DNA of 64,000 nt from Morella rubra (GCA_003952965.2 CM025849.1:34055079-34119078); one strand, 5' to 3'; counted from the stretch's first letter, positions 31,190-43,485 are shown. The notes: generated from the sequence alone by a model not told the origin. Program-made: numbers and translations.

Positions 31190-34100
31190 AGAAACAAGAA
31201 ACTAATCCTAGAGGAGCATTATCCTTCTCAACCATCGGCTTGTAATAATATATTCTTTCATCATATTTTCGAAATATAAAAATATGATGAGGAAGAAGGA
31301 CAAGCCAATGACACAAGAGGTAATGGCGAGAGCTAATGAATGCACCAATACAACATATGTACCCGTGGCAAATGCAACCACCATTGTTCCCATGGCGAAT
31401 AAAATCAGCAGCAAAGCTGTGTTTAGAAAATTGAAGCCACTTGTAGCTTACTTAGAAATGGGAGGAGTAAGTGGATGAAGATGGCACAACTAGATGACAC
31501 CATTGATATACCATCGAAAACAACGAATGCTTTAAAAGCAGCACTTCTCTTTAGAACTGCAGAGCCTGGGTGTTGGTCATCTCCTCCTTCGAATCCTCCA
31601 GGTAATGTAATACCAGCTGCAAAGGTCACAGTTGTAATGAGTGTAGTACTACTAAATGGACTCCGGCTGCTTTCACCAACTCTTTCTTCTTTTGTTTTTC
31701 TTTCTCCTTCTCTTATTTAAATCTTCTTGGCTTTCTGATATCTTACGCGAATCTTCCTTCAATGTCGGATATGATAGAATATTGAATTCCCCAAATACAC
31801 TAAGATATATTTTCTCTGTGCAACATTTATTGTGCGAAATTGTGAGTATAGAAAAATCATACAATAACAAATGAATCAGAAGTTTTTCACCATCTATATG
31901 TCATCATAAAAACTGTGCATGTTTTGTTTCAAGAGATAACTAGATACATGAAAATCTTCAACTCAATAATTGTTTTCAGTACAATGACATAAATAGATAT
32001 TGAATTTTATTACAAGTTTTATTGAAGATAAAATAATTGAAATACTCCGTTTTGAAAAGACAATTAAAACCAGCTCGTACATGATATAAAAATTAAGATC
32101 ATACTTTAAATTATTTTAAGTTTTCTAGCCAAGACGTTTGTTAAGAGAGAGTTTGAGCAGATAACATTCCTTAGGTTTGCATTGACTCGATGGGTCTATA
32201 TATGGAATCAGCTAAAAGACAAGGAAAATAAATGTGATGAGCTGTACATGGCACATGGCAAATGCAAAGAAAGGAAAAAGAAACGCTGAGTGAGCTATAC
32301 ATGACACATGGCAAATGTAAAAGGAAAGGGAATAAAAAGACAACTTTTTCTCGCTGGAGAAAAATAGAGGGAAAGAAGCCCTTGCGCCTCTTTTTCTCTT
32401 GGTAAATGAAGTGGATCAACGTCCTCCTTTTCGGTTTTGGGCAAACACTTTTTCTAGCTGGTCGATCTTTATACAATTAAAGGGAAAAAAAAAAAGAAAA
32501 AGAAAAAAAGGATGCGAGAACATATTCTACTATTAAAGATGTTTTTTTCCATTTTCAAAAGACATTCATATTGATATAATTCAATTACTTACCCATGCAT
32601 CAAACGGTCTTGTACTGGATAAAGCGATGTCGTAAGCAGTGAGTTTTTCTCTGTTGAGGGCCATCTTGTCAACTCTATTGTGATCCAAGAGATTCTCTTT
32701 TATGTCCTCCGTATTGGATTGATAATGAAGAGGTGTCTTCCCGTCAATATCCTTCTCATTCAAAAGCTTGCTCGCTGACGGGTTTGTAAGGACCACCTTC
32801 ATTTTTTCCTTTCCATTAATTATGCCAAGGGCTATTTATGATAAAATGAAACACATTCCAGCCTCTCTCATCAACCACTTCACAGCAATCCGGACAACTT
32901 GATATAATCAGTTCCATCGCCACTCACTGCCGTTATAAGCTGCAAGATGAAGAGGTGTCCTACCCTTTGCATCTTTCATGTATGCCACGTGTCTATCAGA
33001 TTCCAGTAGTAGCTTTACTATTGTATCCCTCCAAGATGTAGCTGCTAAGTGAAGCGGAGTCCAACCATTTTGGTCCGCTTGTTTAGTTAGACCTCCGAAT
33101 CTTTCTAAAAGTTTTGCGATCATTTCTAAAACAATACAAACATGAAGATGAAATCATTATCTAAGAAATTAAGCAGTATATAATGATGTTAATCCAACTT
33201 TCTAGGTCTGACTTATTATGACACGTCTACAATTTCCTATAATAACAACAAACTTGATTATTTGTCTACACTCTTTCAAAAAAATTTAATAAACCAATAT
33301 TCCTGGAATTGAATATAATTAAACGTTTCGTCTAAAGATATATTCTTTATAAGTTGCAACTCAGAAAGTGAATGAAGAACAAGGGCGACTCAACTTTCTA
33401 TTTACTTACTATAGTCTCAATTTACTTAATAAATTGGATTACATTATATCATCTGCAGTTAATTTGTTGTCCTTGTTATTTAGTAGTATAAATGTTATTT
33501 TGGATAGGTGCTCTTTCTTTTTACTAAAAGAAGCATACCAAATTAACATGCACTGAGATTGTCGAAAGCTAATTTAGTGAAAAAATAAATAGGCATTACC
33601 AGTATCTTGAAGCGCTATTGCTGCGTGCAAAGCTGTTCTACCAAGGGGACCACCACAAGCTTGTAATTCACGGGTGCTTAGAATTATCTCGAATGCCACA
33701 GGTTGAAAGTTTCTTGCGATAGCCATGTAAAGTGGAGTCTCACCGTCATGTTAGCAAATTGTGACAAACCTGGGTCTTCATGGATCAGTAGTTTCACCAC
33801 CTCAAGGTGACCAAAGCGCACAGCCTCATGCAAGGCCGTGTTCTTCTCTTTGTCCATCATCCTAAGCATCTTCATACGCGCTTCAGCTCCACTTTCGAGG
33901 TCTTGAGAGAGAGTGTTTGCTTGTTCAATCAAGAATTTTGCTATGCTAATATGCCCATACCTTGCACCAAGATGTAATGGAGTTTCGTTATTCGCATTGG
34001 TTTTCCATAATAGTGAAGGACGTATATTGAGAAGTTCTTCTACAAACTTCGTTGTTGATTCTGATTCTTGATCGAGGCTTGTGATGTAAATATGAAGAAC

Positions 34101-34202
34101 TGTATTCTCACTTGGTGTTAGTAAGGAGTTGAGAGGCTGCTGGATATTTTTAAAAGCCTCGATGTCTCCTTTCACTGCAGCATTATAGAAACTAGGATCC
34201 AT
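31190..34202 (-). pseudogene. Ankyrin-PGG membrane protein (ACD6-like), locus B
   Basis: Exon 1 (34202-33600) starts MDPSFYNAAVKGDIEAFKNI and has NNETPLHLGARYGHISIAKF and NTALHEAVRFGHLEVVKLLI. A one-base deletion near 33750 breaks the frame in the next ankyrin unit. Exon 2 (33125-32593) reads MIAKLLERFGGLTKQADQNG, then WTPLHLAATSWRDTIVKLLL. It loses a base near 32921 and shifts again near 32835, then gives DIDGKTPLHYQSN and TAYDIALSSTRPFDAW before donor GTAAGT. Exon 3 (about 31840-31190) keeps an intact PGG core (TLITTVTFAAGITLPGGFEG) and helices VVFDGISMVSSSCAIFIHLL and LILFAMGTMVVAFATGTYVV, with frame breaks at its start and near 31430. It is about 90% like locus A, has no MITE in intron 2 and keeps an upstream leader (34841-35130). 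Several single-base breaks could be assembly errors. Confidence 0.88.
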
Positions 34203-34840
34203 GCTTGGTGTTCTGCAATTAATGCATTAATTATGCTTCATTAGGCCATTTCACCAAAACAAAAAATAGTAATCCAGTGACTTTGGAAAAAGAAAAGCGC
34301 ATGAAACAATGCCATCCCCTGTCATGCAAAGCGTAAGCACCACGTAATTTTTCTTTTTCTAGACATAACTTACCATATTTTTTGTTCAATTGTTTTCCAT
34401 ATTAGCACATCAATATTTTTGAATTTGAATGAAATTCTTATTGGTCCAAAGTGTGTCGGACATATATAGTTACAGGAAACTAATATATAGTAGCACCATC
34501 AAATCACTCCGAAGAATGATGATTGCTATTGATGAGCCAAATGTGGGTCTAGCGTCTAGTGTTTTAGAGTAACGACGATCTTATTAGTATTTCACTGAAT
34601 TAAAAAGAAGTGTAGATGATTAATGTAGAATAATGGGCCTAAACTTAATTAAAGGCTTAAACTTTGATTTTAATTGTGTCCATATGTGTTTCATTAAATA
34701 TTACTAGAAGACTCCCTGAGCATTCATTTCTCCTCAATAAATATTTGACCGAGCAAAAATTTTCTTCCCCGTACATGATTTTTGTATTCAAGATTTTATG
34801 AGAAACCAAAAAGAAACACCTACTCAAATCAGGCATCAAA
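34203..34840. other. Likely leader intron of locus B, no coding seen
   Basis: AT-rich sequence lies between the start codon of locus B and the leader-type exon upstream. The family layout at locus D suggests an intron in the 5' untranslated region. Confidence 0.35.
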
Positions 34841-35130
34841 CTAATTTTCTAGCATGCTCAAAACAGAACAAGTTATCGAGATAATCTGCCGACTCCACAA
34901 TATATACAAAGGGTGATCACAACGAATTTCACTCAGCTTAGCTGTGCCTACGATCAACATGTCTTGATAATTGTTTGGATTGAGGGCTTGCGGGGGGATA
35001 CGTCTGTAATTGGGATTAAGAGAGACAAGACGAAGGGAGAATGAAAGGAGCAGAGTATAAGAGACAAAGAGTGGTAAATTAAACATATAATGTTGAACAA
35101 GTTGCATAAAAAAAATATAGGAGAAAGGAA
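34841..35130 (-). promoter_or_regulatory. 5' leader region of locus B
   Basis: The minus strand has a pyrimidine-rich leader (TTCATTCTCCCTTCGTCTTG), then CATGTTGATCGTAGGCACAG and a donor-like GCTGA/GTGAAATTC. These match the leaders at 14350-14605 and 51121-51370. A 178-codon frame overlaps this leader (35377-34841), but its composition looks non-coding. No clear TATA box was found. Confidence 0.45.
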
Positions 35131-35350
35131 AATGACCCAGATACAAAAAAATGGAGTAAGCAAATGCTTGGAAGGACGTCGTTGGACTAGATAGATAAGT
35201 CGGCAAAGAACAAAAAAAGAAGTTAAATTGTTTACCATCACAATATTTGCAATTTGTACCACCAAAGTATTTGTAATGGGTTCGGTTATTGTGGGAAGCA
35301 CAATGGTGTGAAGCGGTGCAAAACAGTGGCTGAGATGGGGAGTTGATGAT

Positions 35351-35902
35351 CTGGCGGTCGAAATGGTGACACGTCATTTAATGAGAGACCAATCTCGCCG
35401 ACCCGTTTGAAGAGGGGACTCGAAAAACATCATCTCGCCCGCCCATTTGAAAAACTAAACAGCTGAATGCCCAGACCAGATCCGTCCCCTTCTTGGCTTT
35501 TTCACCTTCTCTTTGTTTTCCTGGGAACTCGTTCTGTTGAACTTTTGCACAAAATATCTGGTACGAAAATTTATTCAGTCCTATGCTGATTCCTTGATAT
35601 GTGTAGCCGTATCTCCTATGGCAACCATGAAGCAATCAGTCGACACCTTGAAGCTCTTGTCCTCAACCCCTTACCTTCCGTCCTCTCGTCGCATTCCTTT
35701 TCTTCTACGTCTCATTACTCAAACCAAAACAACAACTTGCATGCCCAACACCTGTTCCAAAGAAACCTCGGTTCAAGCACCAACCTGCCCTTGATGTTAT
35801 ATCAAAACCCAGCGCCTCTCACGATGTGTACTGCTAGGCCTTTGAATAATGGGAATTTACTCGAAACGGGTAAACGGGTCGTGTCACCATTTCGACCGCT
35901 GG
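35351..35902. mobile_element. Possible 552-bp element with 23-bp inverted ends
   Basis: 35351-35373 and the reverse complement of 35880-35902 match at 21 of 23 positions (core GCGGTCGAAATGGTGACACG), and each is followed inward by ACCCGTTT-like text. No clear target duplication is seen. Inside, a plus-strand frame (35599 onward) reads RISYGNHEAISRHLEALVLN and continues past the right end to 35946; its product is not recognised. The locus C flank (38600-38760) lacks this block, which supports an insertion, but that region is itself rearranged. Confidence 0.45.
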
Positions 35903-36089
35903 ATTGTTCTTTGCATTTTGAGCTTCGCAGCTGTATAGTGTCTTAGATTCCCTTCAGATATAGGTACTAATTAGTGCTTCATCTCCTAATTTTAAAAACA
36001 AAGAAAACAAAAGTCTCTATTTCTCACAGTCGGCTCGAGCTAATTCACAATCAATTCACACACCAAAAACACGAAGGAAGTTCGGTCCA

Positions 36090-36545
36090 CATGTAATTTA
36101 TGGTTCACATTAATGTTGTGTGTGTGGCACAGTAGTTTTCAGCGGGGACTTAATGGTATCAAAAAGTATCGTATATGATATCACTCTGAGGACAACTCGT
36201 GAGTTACTAAACTAATAAAGATCAATGAGGCTCGAGATTCGCTTTGAAGTTCTAAAGATTATGTTTTCGCTTTTCTAAGCCTCCAATATATAACATCAAA
36301 CGAAACTAATTAATCAAAGAAAGTAGCTTAGCCGTTGAATCACGGTAAAAAGGATTGAGCGGCTTGTGGAAGAGAAAGGAGCTTGGAGATCAGAGAGAGA
36401 GATCAGCAGATAGACAAAAACGCTGGGAGAGGTGCTCACTGAATGACAGCTGAAAGAGTACTGAGCCAAGGATCTCGAAATTTTGAAGGTTGGGACTAGA
36501 ACCTTCCGCGATTGGTCATCTATATAATAATTGTTTCACCTATGA
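36090..36545 (-). promoter_or_regulatory. Upstream block with leader-type repeat Z, copy 2
   Basis: The first half (TGATATCACTCTGAGGACAA, GTGAGTTACTAAACTAATAAAG) recurs at 38930-39090 and, upstream of locus D, at 49420-49600. The second half (GAGCGGCTTGTGG, GATCAGCAGA, GTGCTCACTGAATGA) recurs at 39120-39300 and 7540-8040. Conservation of this block ahead of ankyrin genes suggests promoter material read on the minus strand. No ankyrin exon follows directly here. Confidence 0.45.
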
Positions 36546-37205
36546 AAAGGAGCCACGTAGTTGAAAAATTAAATGATGTGAAAATATCTTACCTGACCTT
36601 ATCCTAGCTAATTAAGAGGAACATGTGGTTGGAAACACGTTTACATGCTAAAGAACATATATATGAAAAAAAGACATAAAGAACATGTGGTTGAATATAA
36701 TATTTTGCATAATTATTAGTTTTGCTTTTTTCCTATAGTAAAAAAAAAATATGCATTTACTTGAATTATTTATACAGCTTAAATTCTTTATGCAATACTT
36801 GTCAATAAAAAACTTACACGAGCTTTTTAAACGCATTCCGTTTTTTTTTTTTTTTTGAAGCTAGATTATAATTAGTTAGTCCCTTCTATTGTTTCACCTT
36901 ATTTTCTTTTTCACTCTGGCACTTTATTATTGATAGCGTCTCTTAGAATAAATTTAGCCTAATTATTTCAGATCCCAAAATTTTCGACCCAAAACTTCAT
37001 GACTATATTTAAATCAACATAATTATTAGGTTCGCCTCTGATTTCTATCGAAATATTTCCTGTTAATCTACTTTCGTAAGAATCTAATCAAGTTGGGTTT
37101 CCTGAAATATTCTCCCTCTTTGCTTACCAATTTGTGTTTGGATTTGATAGTTTTATGGATATTGTTCTTAATGTTTGCTTTTACGTGTAAAGTGCCTTAT
37201 CAAAA
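36546..37205. other. AT-rich spacer, no gene seen
   Basis: Several homopolymer runs (T18 near 36839-36856) and no repeat partner in the window. Confidence 0.4.
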
Positions 37206-37212
37206 TTTTTGC

Positions 37213-37430
37213 TTATGAATACCCAGTGGGCCAGTGTGGCGTACGTCCCCCGGCAATGACAACGAAAAGGGCCTGCGCAAAGTATTTGGAGTGGGCAAAG
37301 GTAGCTAAAAGGAGCTCATCTTCAATGTAATTGTAACCAACCTCTATTCTAAATTTTTCACCTACGCTGTCTCGCGACTTCAAAATTTGGAAGCTGCTCC
37401 GCAATATTGGGCGAAGGGAGATTGAAGGAA
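37213..37430 (-). CDS. Unrecognised 63-codon frame, possibly an exon
   Basis: The minus strand reads SRDSVGEKFRIEVGYNYIED, then ELLLATFAHSKYFAQALFVV and a Gly-rich end. The spacing VGYNYIEDELLLATFAHSKY loosely recalls the first helix of RNase III domains (LGY.F.D..LL..AFTHSSY), but no catalytic signature is present. The composition is more balanced than its surroundings. It may be an exon fragment carried in with a duplication. It has no second copy in the window. Confidence 0.25.
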
Positions 37431-37614
37431 ATACTTTGAGAATATGTTTTGCTTAGCTAAAAAATCAGTTGTAGGATTGTTTTGTACAAAAAGAACAATC
37501 TACGAATTAGGCTATTGGTGTGCTACTATAAAATTGGTTAAAAAAATGACTCCATTAGAATTTAATTTTTTTGAGAACTTTTGTTAAAATCTAATAGAGT
37601 TGATTAAATTGTTA

Positions 37615-38600
37615 TCATGTCAAGGGCTATTTATGATAAAATGAAACACATTCCAGCCTCTCTCATCAGCCACTTCACAGCAATCCGGACAACTTGATAT
37701 AATCAGTTCCATCGCCGACTCACTGCCCTTATAAGCTGCAAGATGAAGAGGTGTCTTACCCTTTGCATCTTTCATGTATGCCACGTGTCTATAAGATTCC
37801 AGTCGTAGCTTTACTATTACACCAGCCCAGCCCAAGATGTAGCTGTTAAGTGAAGCGGAGTCCAATCATTTTGGTCCGCTTGTTTAGTTAGACCTCCGAA
37901 TCTTTTTGAAAGTTTTTCGACCATCTCTAAAACAATACAAACACGAAGATGTACTCATTATCTAAGAAATTAAGCAGTATATAATAATGTTAATCCAACT
38001 TTCTAGGTCTGACTTATTATGACACCTCTACGATTTCCTATAAAACAGCAAACTTGATTATTTGTCCACACTCTTCTCAAAAAAATTTAATAAACCAATA
38101 TTCCTGGAATTGAAATATAATTAAACATTTTGTCTAAAGATATATTTTTTTATAAGTTGCAACTCAGAAAGTGAATGAAAAACAAGAGCGACTCAACTTT
38201 CTATGTACTAACTATAGTCTCAATTTACTTAATAAATTAGATTACATTATGTCATCTGCAGTTAATTTGTTGTCCCATTATTTAGTAGTATAAATGTTAT
38301 TTTGGATAGGTGCTCTTCTTTTTACTAAAAGAAGCATACCAAATTAACATGCCCGCAAGATTCTCAAAAGCTAGTATAGTGAAAAAAATAAATAGGCATT
38401 ATTAGTATCTCCAAATGCTATTGCTGCGTGCAAAGCTGTTCTACCAAGGAGATACCACCACAAGCTTGTAATTCATGGGTCCTTAGAATTATCTCAAATG
38501 TCACAGGTCGAAAGTTTCTTGCGATAGCCATATAAAGTAGAGTCTCACCGTCCGTGTTAGCAAATTGTGACAAACCTGAGTCTTCATGGATCAGTAGTTA
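37615..38600 (-). pseudogene. Ankyrin-PGG locus C, internal remnant
   Basis: Two exon fragments survive in the right order. The piece of exon 1 at 38600-38398 covers the FANTDGETLLYMAIARNFRP to HELQACG region, with decay. Exon 2 at about 37930-37620 reads RHVAYMKDAKGKTPLHLAAY, then KGSESAMELIISSCPDCCEV, and ends abruptly at HFIINSP. The intron between them is about 90% like intron 1 of loci A and B. Exon 3 and the start of exon 1 are gone. At 38598 the ankyrin text is fused to upstream sequence equal to 35130-35220, a deletion joining exon 1 to the gene's own promoter region. It is a clear pseudogene, about 1 kb long. Confidence 0.85.
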
Positions 38601-38760
38601 GCAAAGGAAAATGACCCCGATACAAAAATAAATAGAGTAAGCAAATACTTGGAAAGACGTCGTTGGACTAGATAAGTCGGCAAAGAACAAAAAAAAAGTT
38701 AAAGTGTTTACCATCAAACTAACATAATATTTGCATCTCAATTGTTTTTAGTTTAGATCA
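38601..38760. repeat. Duplicate of 35125-35240, fused to locus C
   Basis: AAAATGACCC.GATACAAAAA and TTGGA.AGACGTCGTTGGACTA match the leader flank of locus B. It marks a deletion junction. Confidence 0.7.
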
Positions 38761-38889
38761 AATTCTTTTTGGTCGAAAGTGTGAACGTTGCACATAGTTC
38801 CAAGGAAGCTAGTTAATAGTACCATACCATCTAGTGTGACCCTAGTGTGTGAATAGGCAAGCGTCTCACTTTTCAGTTTAAGCCCAATT

Positions 38890-39310
38890 ATTCTTCTCGG
38901 TCTAATTAATGTCGTGTGTGTGGCACGTCATTAACATGCAGTGGGGACTAGATGGTGTCAAAAAGTATCGTATGATATCACTCTGATGACAACGCGTGAG
39001 TTACTAAACTAATAAAGATCAATGTGGCTCGAGATTCTCTTTGAAGTTCTAAAGATTATGTTTGTGCTTTTCTAAGCCTCCAATATTATATAAACATCAA
39101 ACGAAAACTAATTAATCAAAGAAAGTATTACTGAGCGGCTTGTGGGAAAAAAGGAGGTTGGAGAGAGAGAGATCAGCAGACAGGGAAAAAAAGCTGGGAG
39201 AGGTGCTCACTGAATGGCGGCTGAAAGACTACTGAGGCCAAGGCTCTCCATATTTTGAAGGTTGGGAGTTGGGACTAGAGCTCCGCGATTCGTCATCTAT
39301 ATAATAATAA
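38890..39310 (-). promoter_or_regulatory. Upstream block with leader-type repeat Z, copy 3
   Basis: This is collinear with 36090-36545 (TCGTGTGTGTGGCAC, AAAAGTATCGTATGATATCA, TTAAAGATTATGTTT and so on). It is probably the duplicated promoter region of locus C or of a lost neighbour. Confidence 0.45.
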
Positions 39311-39429
39311 TGTTCACACCTATATAATAATTAAAAGAAAAATAATGTCGTTGAAGATGGAAGAATAATTCTTTGCTTTTCTTACGGAAAAGTTAAAAAG
39401 AGAAATGGAATGCCCCTTCGCTTCTTGTG

Positions 39430-40200
39430 AGAAAAAAAAATAATTTATGCTCAGAAGGAGATGTACTCACTGAGTGACGGAAGAGTGAGGCCAAGGCTCT
39501 CTCAATTTTGAAGGTTGCGACTAGGTTCAGAATTTAGGCAAAAAGGACTGAGATTAATAAAGAGAACTACTTTAATTACTGGCTTTCACTTGAAGCAATT
39601 TATTTTTCACCAGATCTTACGCTGATTAGCCAAAAAAAAAAAAAACTCGTCGTTCACGTTGCGCTTATATACACAATACATGATCGTGACTGAGTCTGAG
39701 AGACATGAACGACTGGGAGAGAGGGGTGGGTGAGCAAACGACAATTACTTTGTTGTTCTTTTTAAACTCTTAAAGGTAAGCCTAGTTACTGGTCTAGTCT
39801 TAAACTAACTAAGACTGCGTTTTGGTCCAGATTTTAATTCCTTTTCTCCAAGCTAGGCCCAGTTCTCCGAAAACACATGGTAGCCCAGTAGCAGCGAACG
39901 TTATAGCGTAGCAGCATCAGCGTATCAGCACTATGTCCTATGAATCCCTCATCCCCCAGATAAGAAGAAGCATAGCGACAGCCACATGGACATCGGAAAG
40001 AATAGTGAATGAAATAAAGTTCTTTTTTAAAGTTAGCTCCTCAGAGATTCCCGAAAACTGAAAAGCAATTCTTTGCATGTATGAGGAAAAGTTAAAAACA
40101 AAAAGAAAAAGTAATTCTTTACTTCACTTGCGAAAAAAATTATTTTAAGAAAAAAAATGAAAGAATAATTCTTTAGAGAAAGTACATGAGTAATTGTTTC
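39430..40200 (+). repeat. Leader Z fragment followed by repeat X, copy 3
   Basis: 39465-39640 matches 7890-8010. 39655-40200 matches the first half of X copy 2, including TAAGCCTAGTTACTGGTCTA and the uninterrupted Harbinger target near 39850. The 98-codon frame is not preserved here. Confidence 0.7.
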
Positions 40201-40379
40201 ATTTTATCTTTTGTCACTTTACCCTTCCTCGTCAATCATTTGTGGTTGGTACCTGTACCTTTGTCGCGAACCTTTAGTTTTACACCCTCATCTAATACAA
40301 TTAATTATGATTATGTAATTAATATCATAAAATATCTTGCAATCATCATATTTATCCTCAATTGCAAGAGAAAGAGAAA

Positions 40380-41170
40380 CCCACATACATGGCCTCTGAA
40401 ATAATATGGGCACTTGTAATGATCAGTTCATAAATAATCAAATTATATTTCGCATGGTCTCTGATATATATGGTCTATATATTAACTAATGTTTCTGGGC
40501 TTTGATGAACAAAAAAATAGAATCCACCAAAACCAACAAAAAGGATCTTGAGACCTTAGGTGCTTGTCAATATTTTTTAGGAAAAAAAGAAAAAAAAGAC
40601 TTGATTCACTTATACTTACTGTATTACTAATTATAAACAATATATACAAAGTCATGTAGCTAGATACTGGTGGTGATGTTTGTGTTCTAATTTTTTGGTC
40701 ATCTCAAAATTTTTACGGTTGCCTTGACTTGGTGTGTAATAATGAAATCTCCGCTTAATGTTTTTTGGTTCTCCTCAACATACTTTATTGCCAATCAATT
40801 TATTTAAGGCATGGTCGTCTAGTTAAAAGCAATGGTTTTTTCCTAGAAGCTGTTTCTTTCGATGTTGTCTTTATATATAGTTGTGTTTCCCCAATAGGCG
40901 GCTGACTTTCCATGGGTCTACTAATGAAAATGCTTCTGCATAAACTGGCCCTCTGAAACAATATGGGCAATTGACCAAGCCGATCTATACTCTACTCAAT
41001 TTTCGCATAGACCTATATGCCAAATAGTTAACTACATGTAATTACACAAGCATTTGACACATGGTACAGAATAACTTCAACCTTAATCCTTGCCCGCAAA
41101 ATTTTGCAAGGAGAAAGAAAAAAGACACTTGACCACTTGCTAAGCGTGCTACCACATGGAGATTTTGTGG
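40380..41170. repeat. Dispersed repeat W, copies 2 and 3
   Basis: 40390-40610 and 40940-41165 each match 19671-19885 (CAATATGGGCA, ATGGT...ATATATTAACTA, ACTTG..CACTTGCTAAGCGTG). The 330 bp between them show nothing coding. Confidence 0.5.
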
Positions 41171-41884
41171 GTAGATAAATGTGACATGCAATACTTGTTG
41201 CTTACATGTGGAATGGAATTGCCCACCGTTATCATAATATATCGTAATTGGAACTCTATATTAACTACTAAAAATATTTAATGTCTTATATACTAATAGA
41301 GAAAAATATAAAGAAAATCAAAATCTATTTCAGACCGTGAAATATATTGATTATCTCAACCCTAGTTCTCTCGTTTCTTATGGATCGGACAAAGCAAGCT
41401 GCAGATTAAAGAAAATCAATTGAATCTAGGGCTATAAGTTGTTTTTGAGGACTGACCTAAAATTTCAATTGTGAGATGACTTGGTTCAGTTCTACATGCA
41501 ATTGAGTTCCTAGAAAGATGAAGAAGAGGATAGGCCATTGATATATACAAGAGAAAATTAATGGAAAGATGACGAAAGGACCAGTTTGAGAATTAATTGA
41601 TATCCAAGGGGCTCTTGCAGAAATAAATTTACCTTAAAAACTAATTCCGTTGTTCATTTCCGTATGGCTTCTGATAGGGACGGCAGCAGCCAAGATTTGA
41701 ATAATGTAAAGTATGTTTTTGTAGTTTTCTTTATAATTATATTCGTTCAAAATTTCCTACTCATTTAAAAAGAAAAAAAAAACCATCTTTGTTTCACTAA
41801 AATATTAAGTATGAAAGAAAAAATTAATGTACTCGATCACTTTTAATTATTTTTCATTTAACTACTCCCTCAAAATATATTAAT
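41171..41884. other. AT-rich spacer, no gene seen
   Basis: 41240-41420 weakly matches 11310-11500. No gene or further repeat is seen. Confidence 0.35.
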
Positions 41885-42299
41885 CTTCCACTTCCAACTT
41901 CAAAAAATTTCTGCTACAAAGATAATTTTTCTTGCTTCAAACCCTAATTGTGATGAGTTCATTTCCCTTTACAAACTCTTCCTATGACCATAGATCTAGT
42001 CAGAGGGAGGAGGCGTCTACCCTAGTCTTCTTAGAAAAAAATCCGTAGATTTCGAGTTTTGGCCCCCTTGAGAGTTTTTGAGAACCCCTCCAAAGAATTT
42101 TAAAAATATATATTTTTAAAACACGTCATATATATCTGATTGAGCTTTTTTGAAGAATATATAAAAATCTTTTTACCCCAAATTGTAAACAGTCTGGAAA
42201 CTCCATTTTTTTTTTTGGGCTTGGAAACTCTTTGTTTAGTCGTTATCTTTACTCCTATTTCTTCGACATGATTAGCGTCCACTTGAAAAACCCACACCA

Positions 42300-42900
42300 A
42301 GTTCAGTTCGTTCTAGCAGTACTCTCTGTTTTCTCTTTCTTTATTGTTTTATTGTTTAATTAGTTATATTTGAATTCGTGCATGTAATTACCAATGCTAG
42401 ATGAGATTTATCCAACGCTAGCTCGTGCAAATGTTTACCGTCATGGTAATTACCTCGTAATATATATACACTTAATGGGGAGCCTGGGCCCATTAGCTTG
42501 AGATATATACTCACCGCGCGCCATGCGTACCGGGACGTGGAAAAATTCATACCCAATGCATGCTTTACTATATATTCTCTATTGATGGGATCTCCCTTCA
42601 AATTAAATCATACTCGACATATTCGTAAAATATAAAATATGCTTGAAAATGGAATCCTATATATCAGAGAACAGAAAACTCTAACACATAAGTATATGCA
42701 AAGTTCAACATGCCCGAAAAAAAAATATAGAAAGTTTAAATGTGTGGGCTGGAAATTGTATCTGATGTTTTGGCAAATTCTGACAGAGTCAGCGTGATGG
42801 TTCAGCCATCAACAGTACTTATGTCAAATTCGATGATGGTGGTGTCGAGCAGGAACCTATCAAATAGCCGAGCCATCCCGGCAACAAGGAGCCCAGATCT
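42300..42900. other. No gene seen
   Basis: Mixed-composition sequence without conserved frames. It is mirrored with heavy divergence at about 62880-63600. Confidence 0.35.
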
Positions 42901-42904
42901 GAAC

Positions 42905-43485
42905 TCTTGTTCACATGGGTGGCTCCGCTTCTCCTGCGAAGTGGTGGCCACCACCGTTGGGCTCTCAATCACCGGAGTGGCTCATGCCGCAAGAGGTGGC
43001 TGCAAGCCGCCTTTGCGGCTCCCTGGAGAAGGGATGGTCGAGAGCCACCCCACAAATGGGAGTCGTCCCTTGGTGAGTCGAGGTGGATAGTGACTCCCCC
43101 GATTTTTATTTTTATTTTTTTGGAATTCTTTTGTTTTTTGTTTTGTTTTTTTTAACTTTAGTTTTTTTAATGTTTTTTAAAAATAGTTAATTAATTTTTT
43201 ATTTTGTAATGTTTTTTATTTTACTGATGTGACACAATAAAATTGATTTAACATTTTAAATAAATTTTGCTACAAGTGTCATTTTCTGATTGGGTATGAT
43301 GTGTACAATCGTTAGGTGATTGGATATTTTACTAATGGAATTAGATAGAATGACCAAATTGATAAATAAAAATAAACTAGGGACAAAATTAATGAAACGA
43401 AAACTCAGGGACTATTTTTTAAATAGGTGTAAAACTCCGGGACAAAAAAGGTCATTAACTGGAAAAATAAAATAAAATAAAAAAA
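42905..43485. repeat. GC-rich repeat remnant
   Basis: A GC-rich block (42905-43090, GGTGGCTGCAAGCCGCC and so on) is followed by T-rich text. It ends in GGGACTATTTTTT ... GGGACAAAAAAGGTCATTAA, the kind of terminus common in plant repeats. Open frames across it are compositional. Confidence 0.4.

Noticed and set aside
34841..35377. A 178-codon minus-strand frame upstream of locus B
   Set aside because: It covers the leader exon and promoter region; two long frames overlap on the same strand and neither is conserved in the paralogous leaders.
42740..43155. A 116-codon GC-rich plus-strand frame
   Set aside because: It spans a repeat remnant, shows no domain and is destroyed in the mirror arm.
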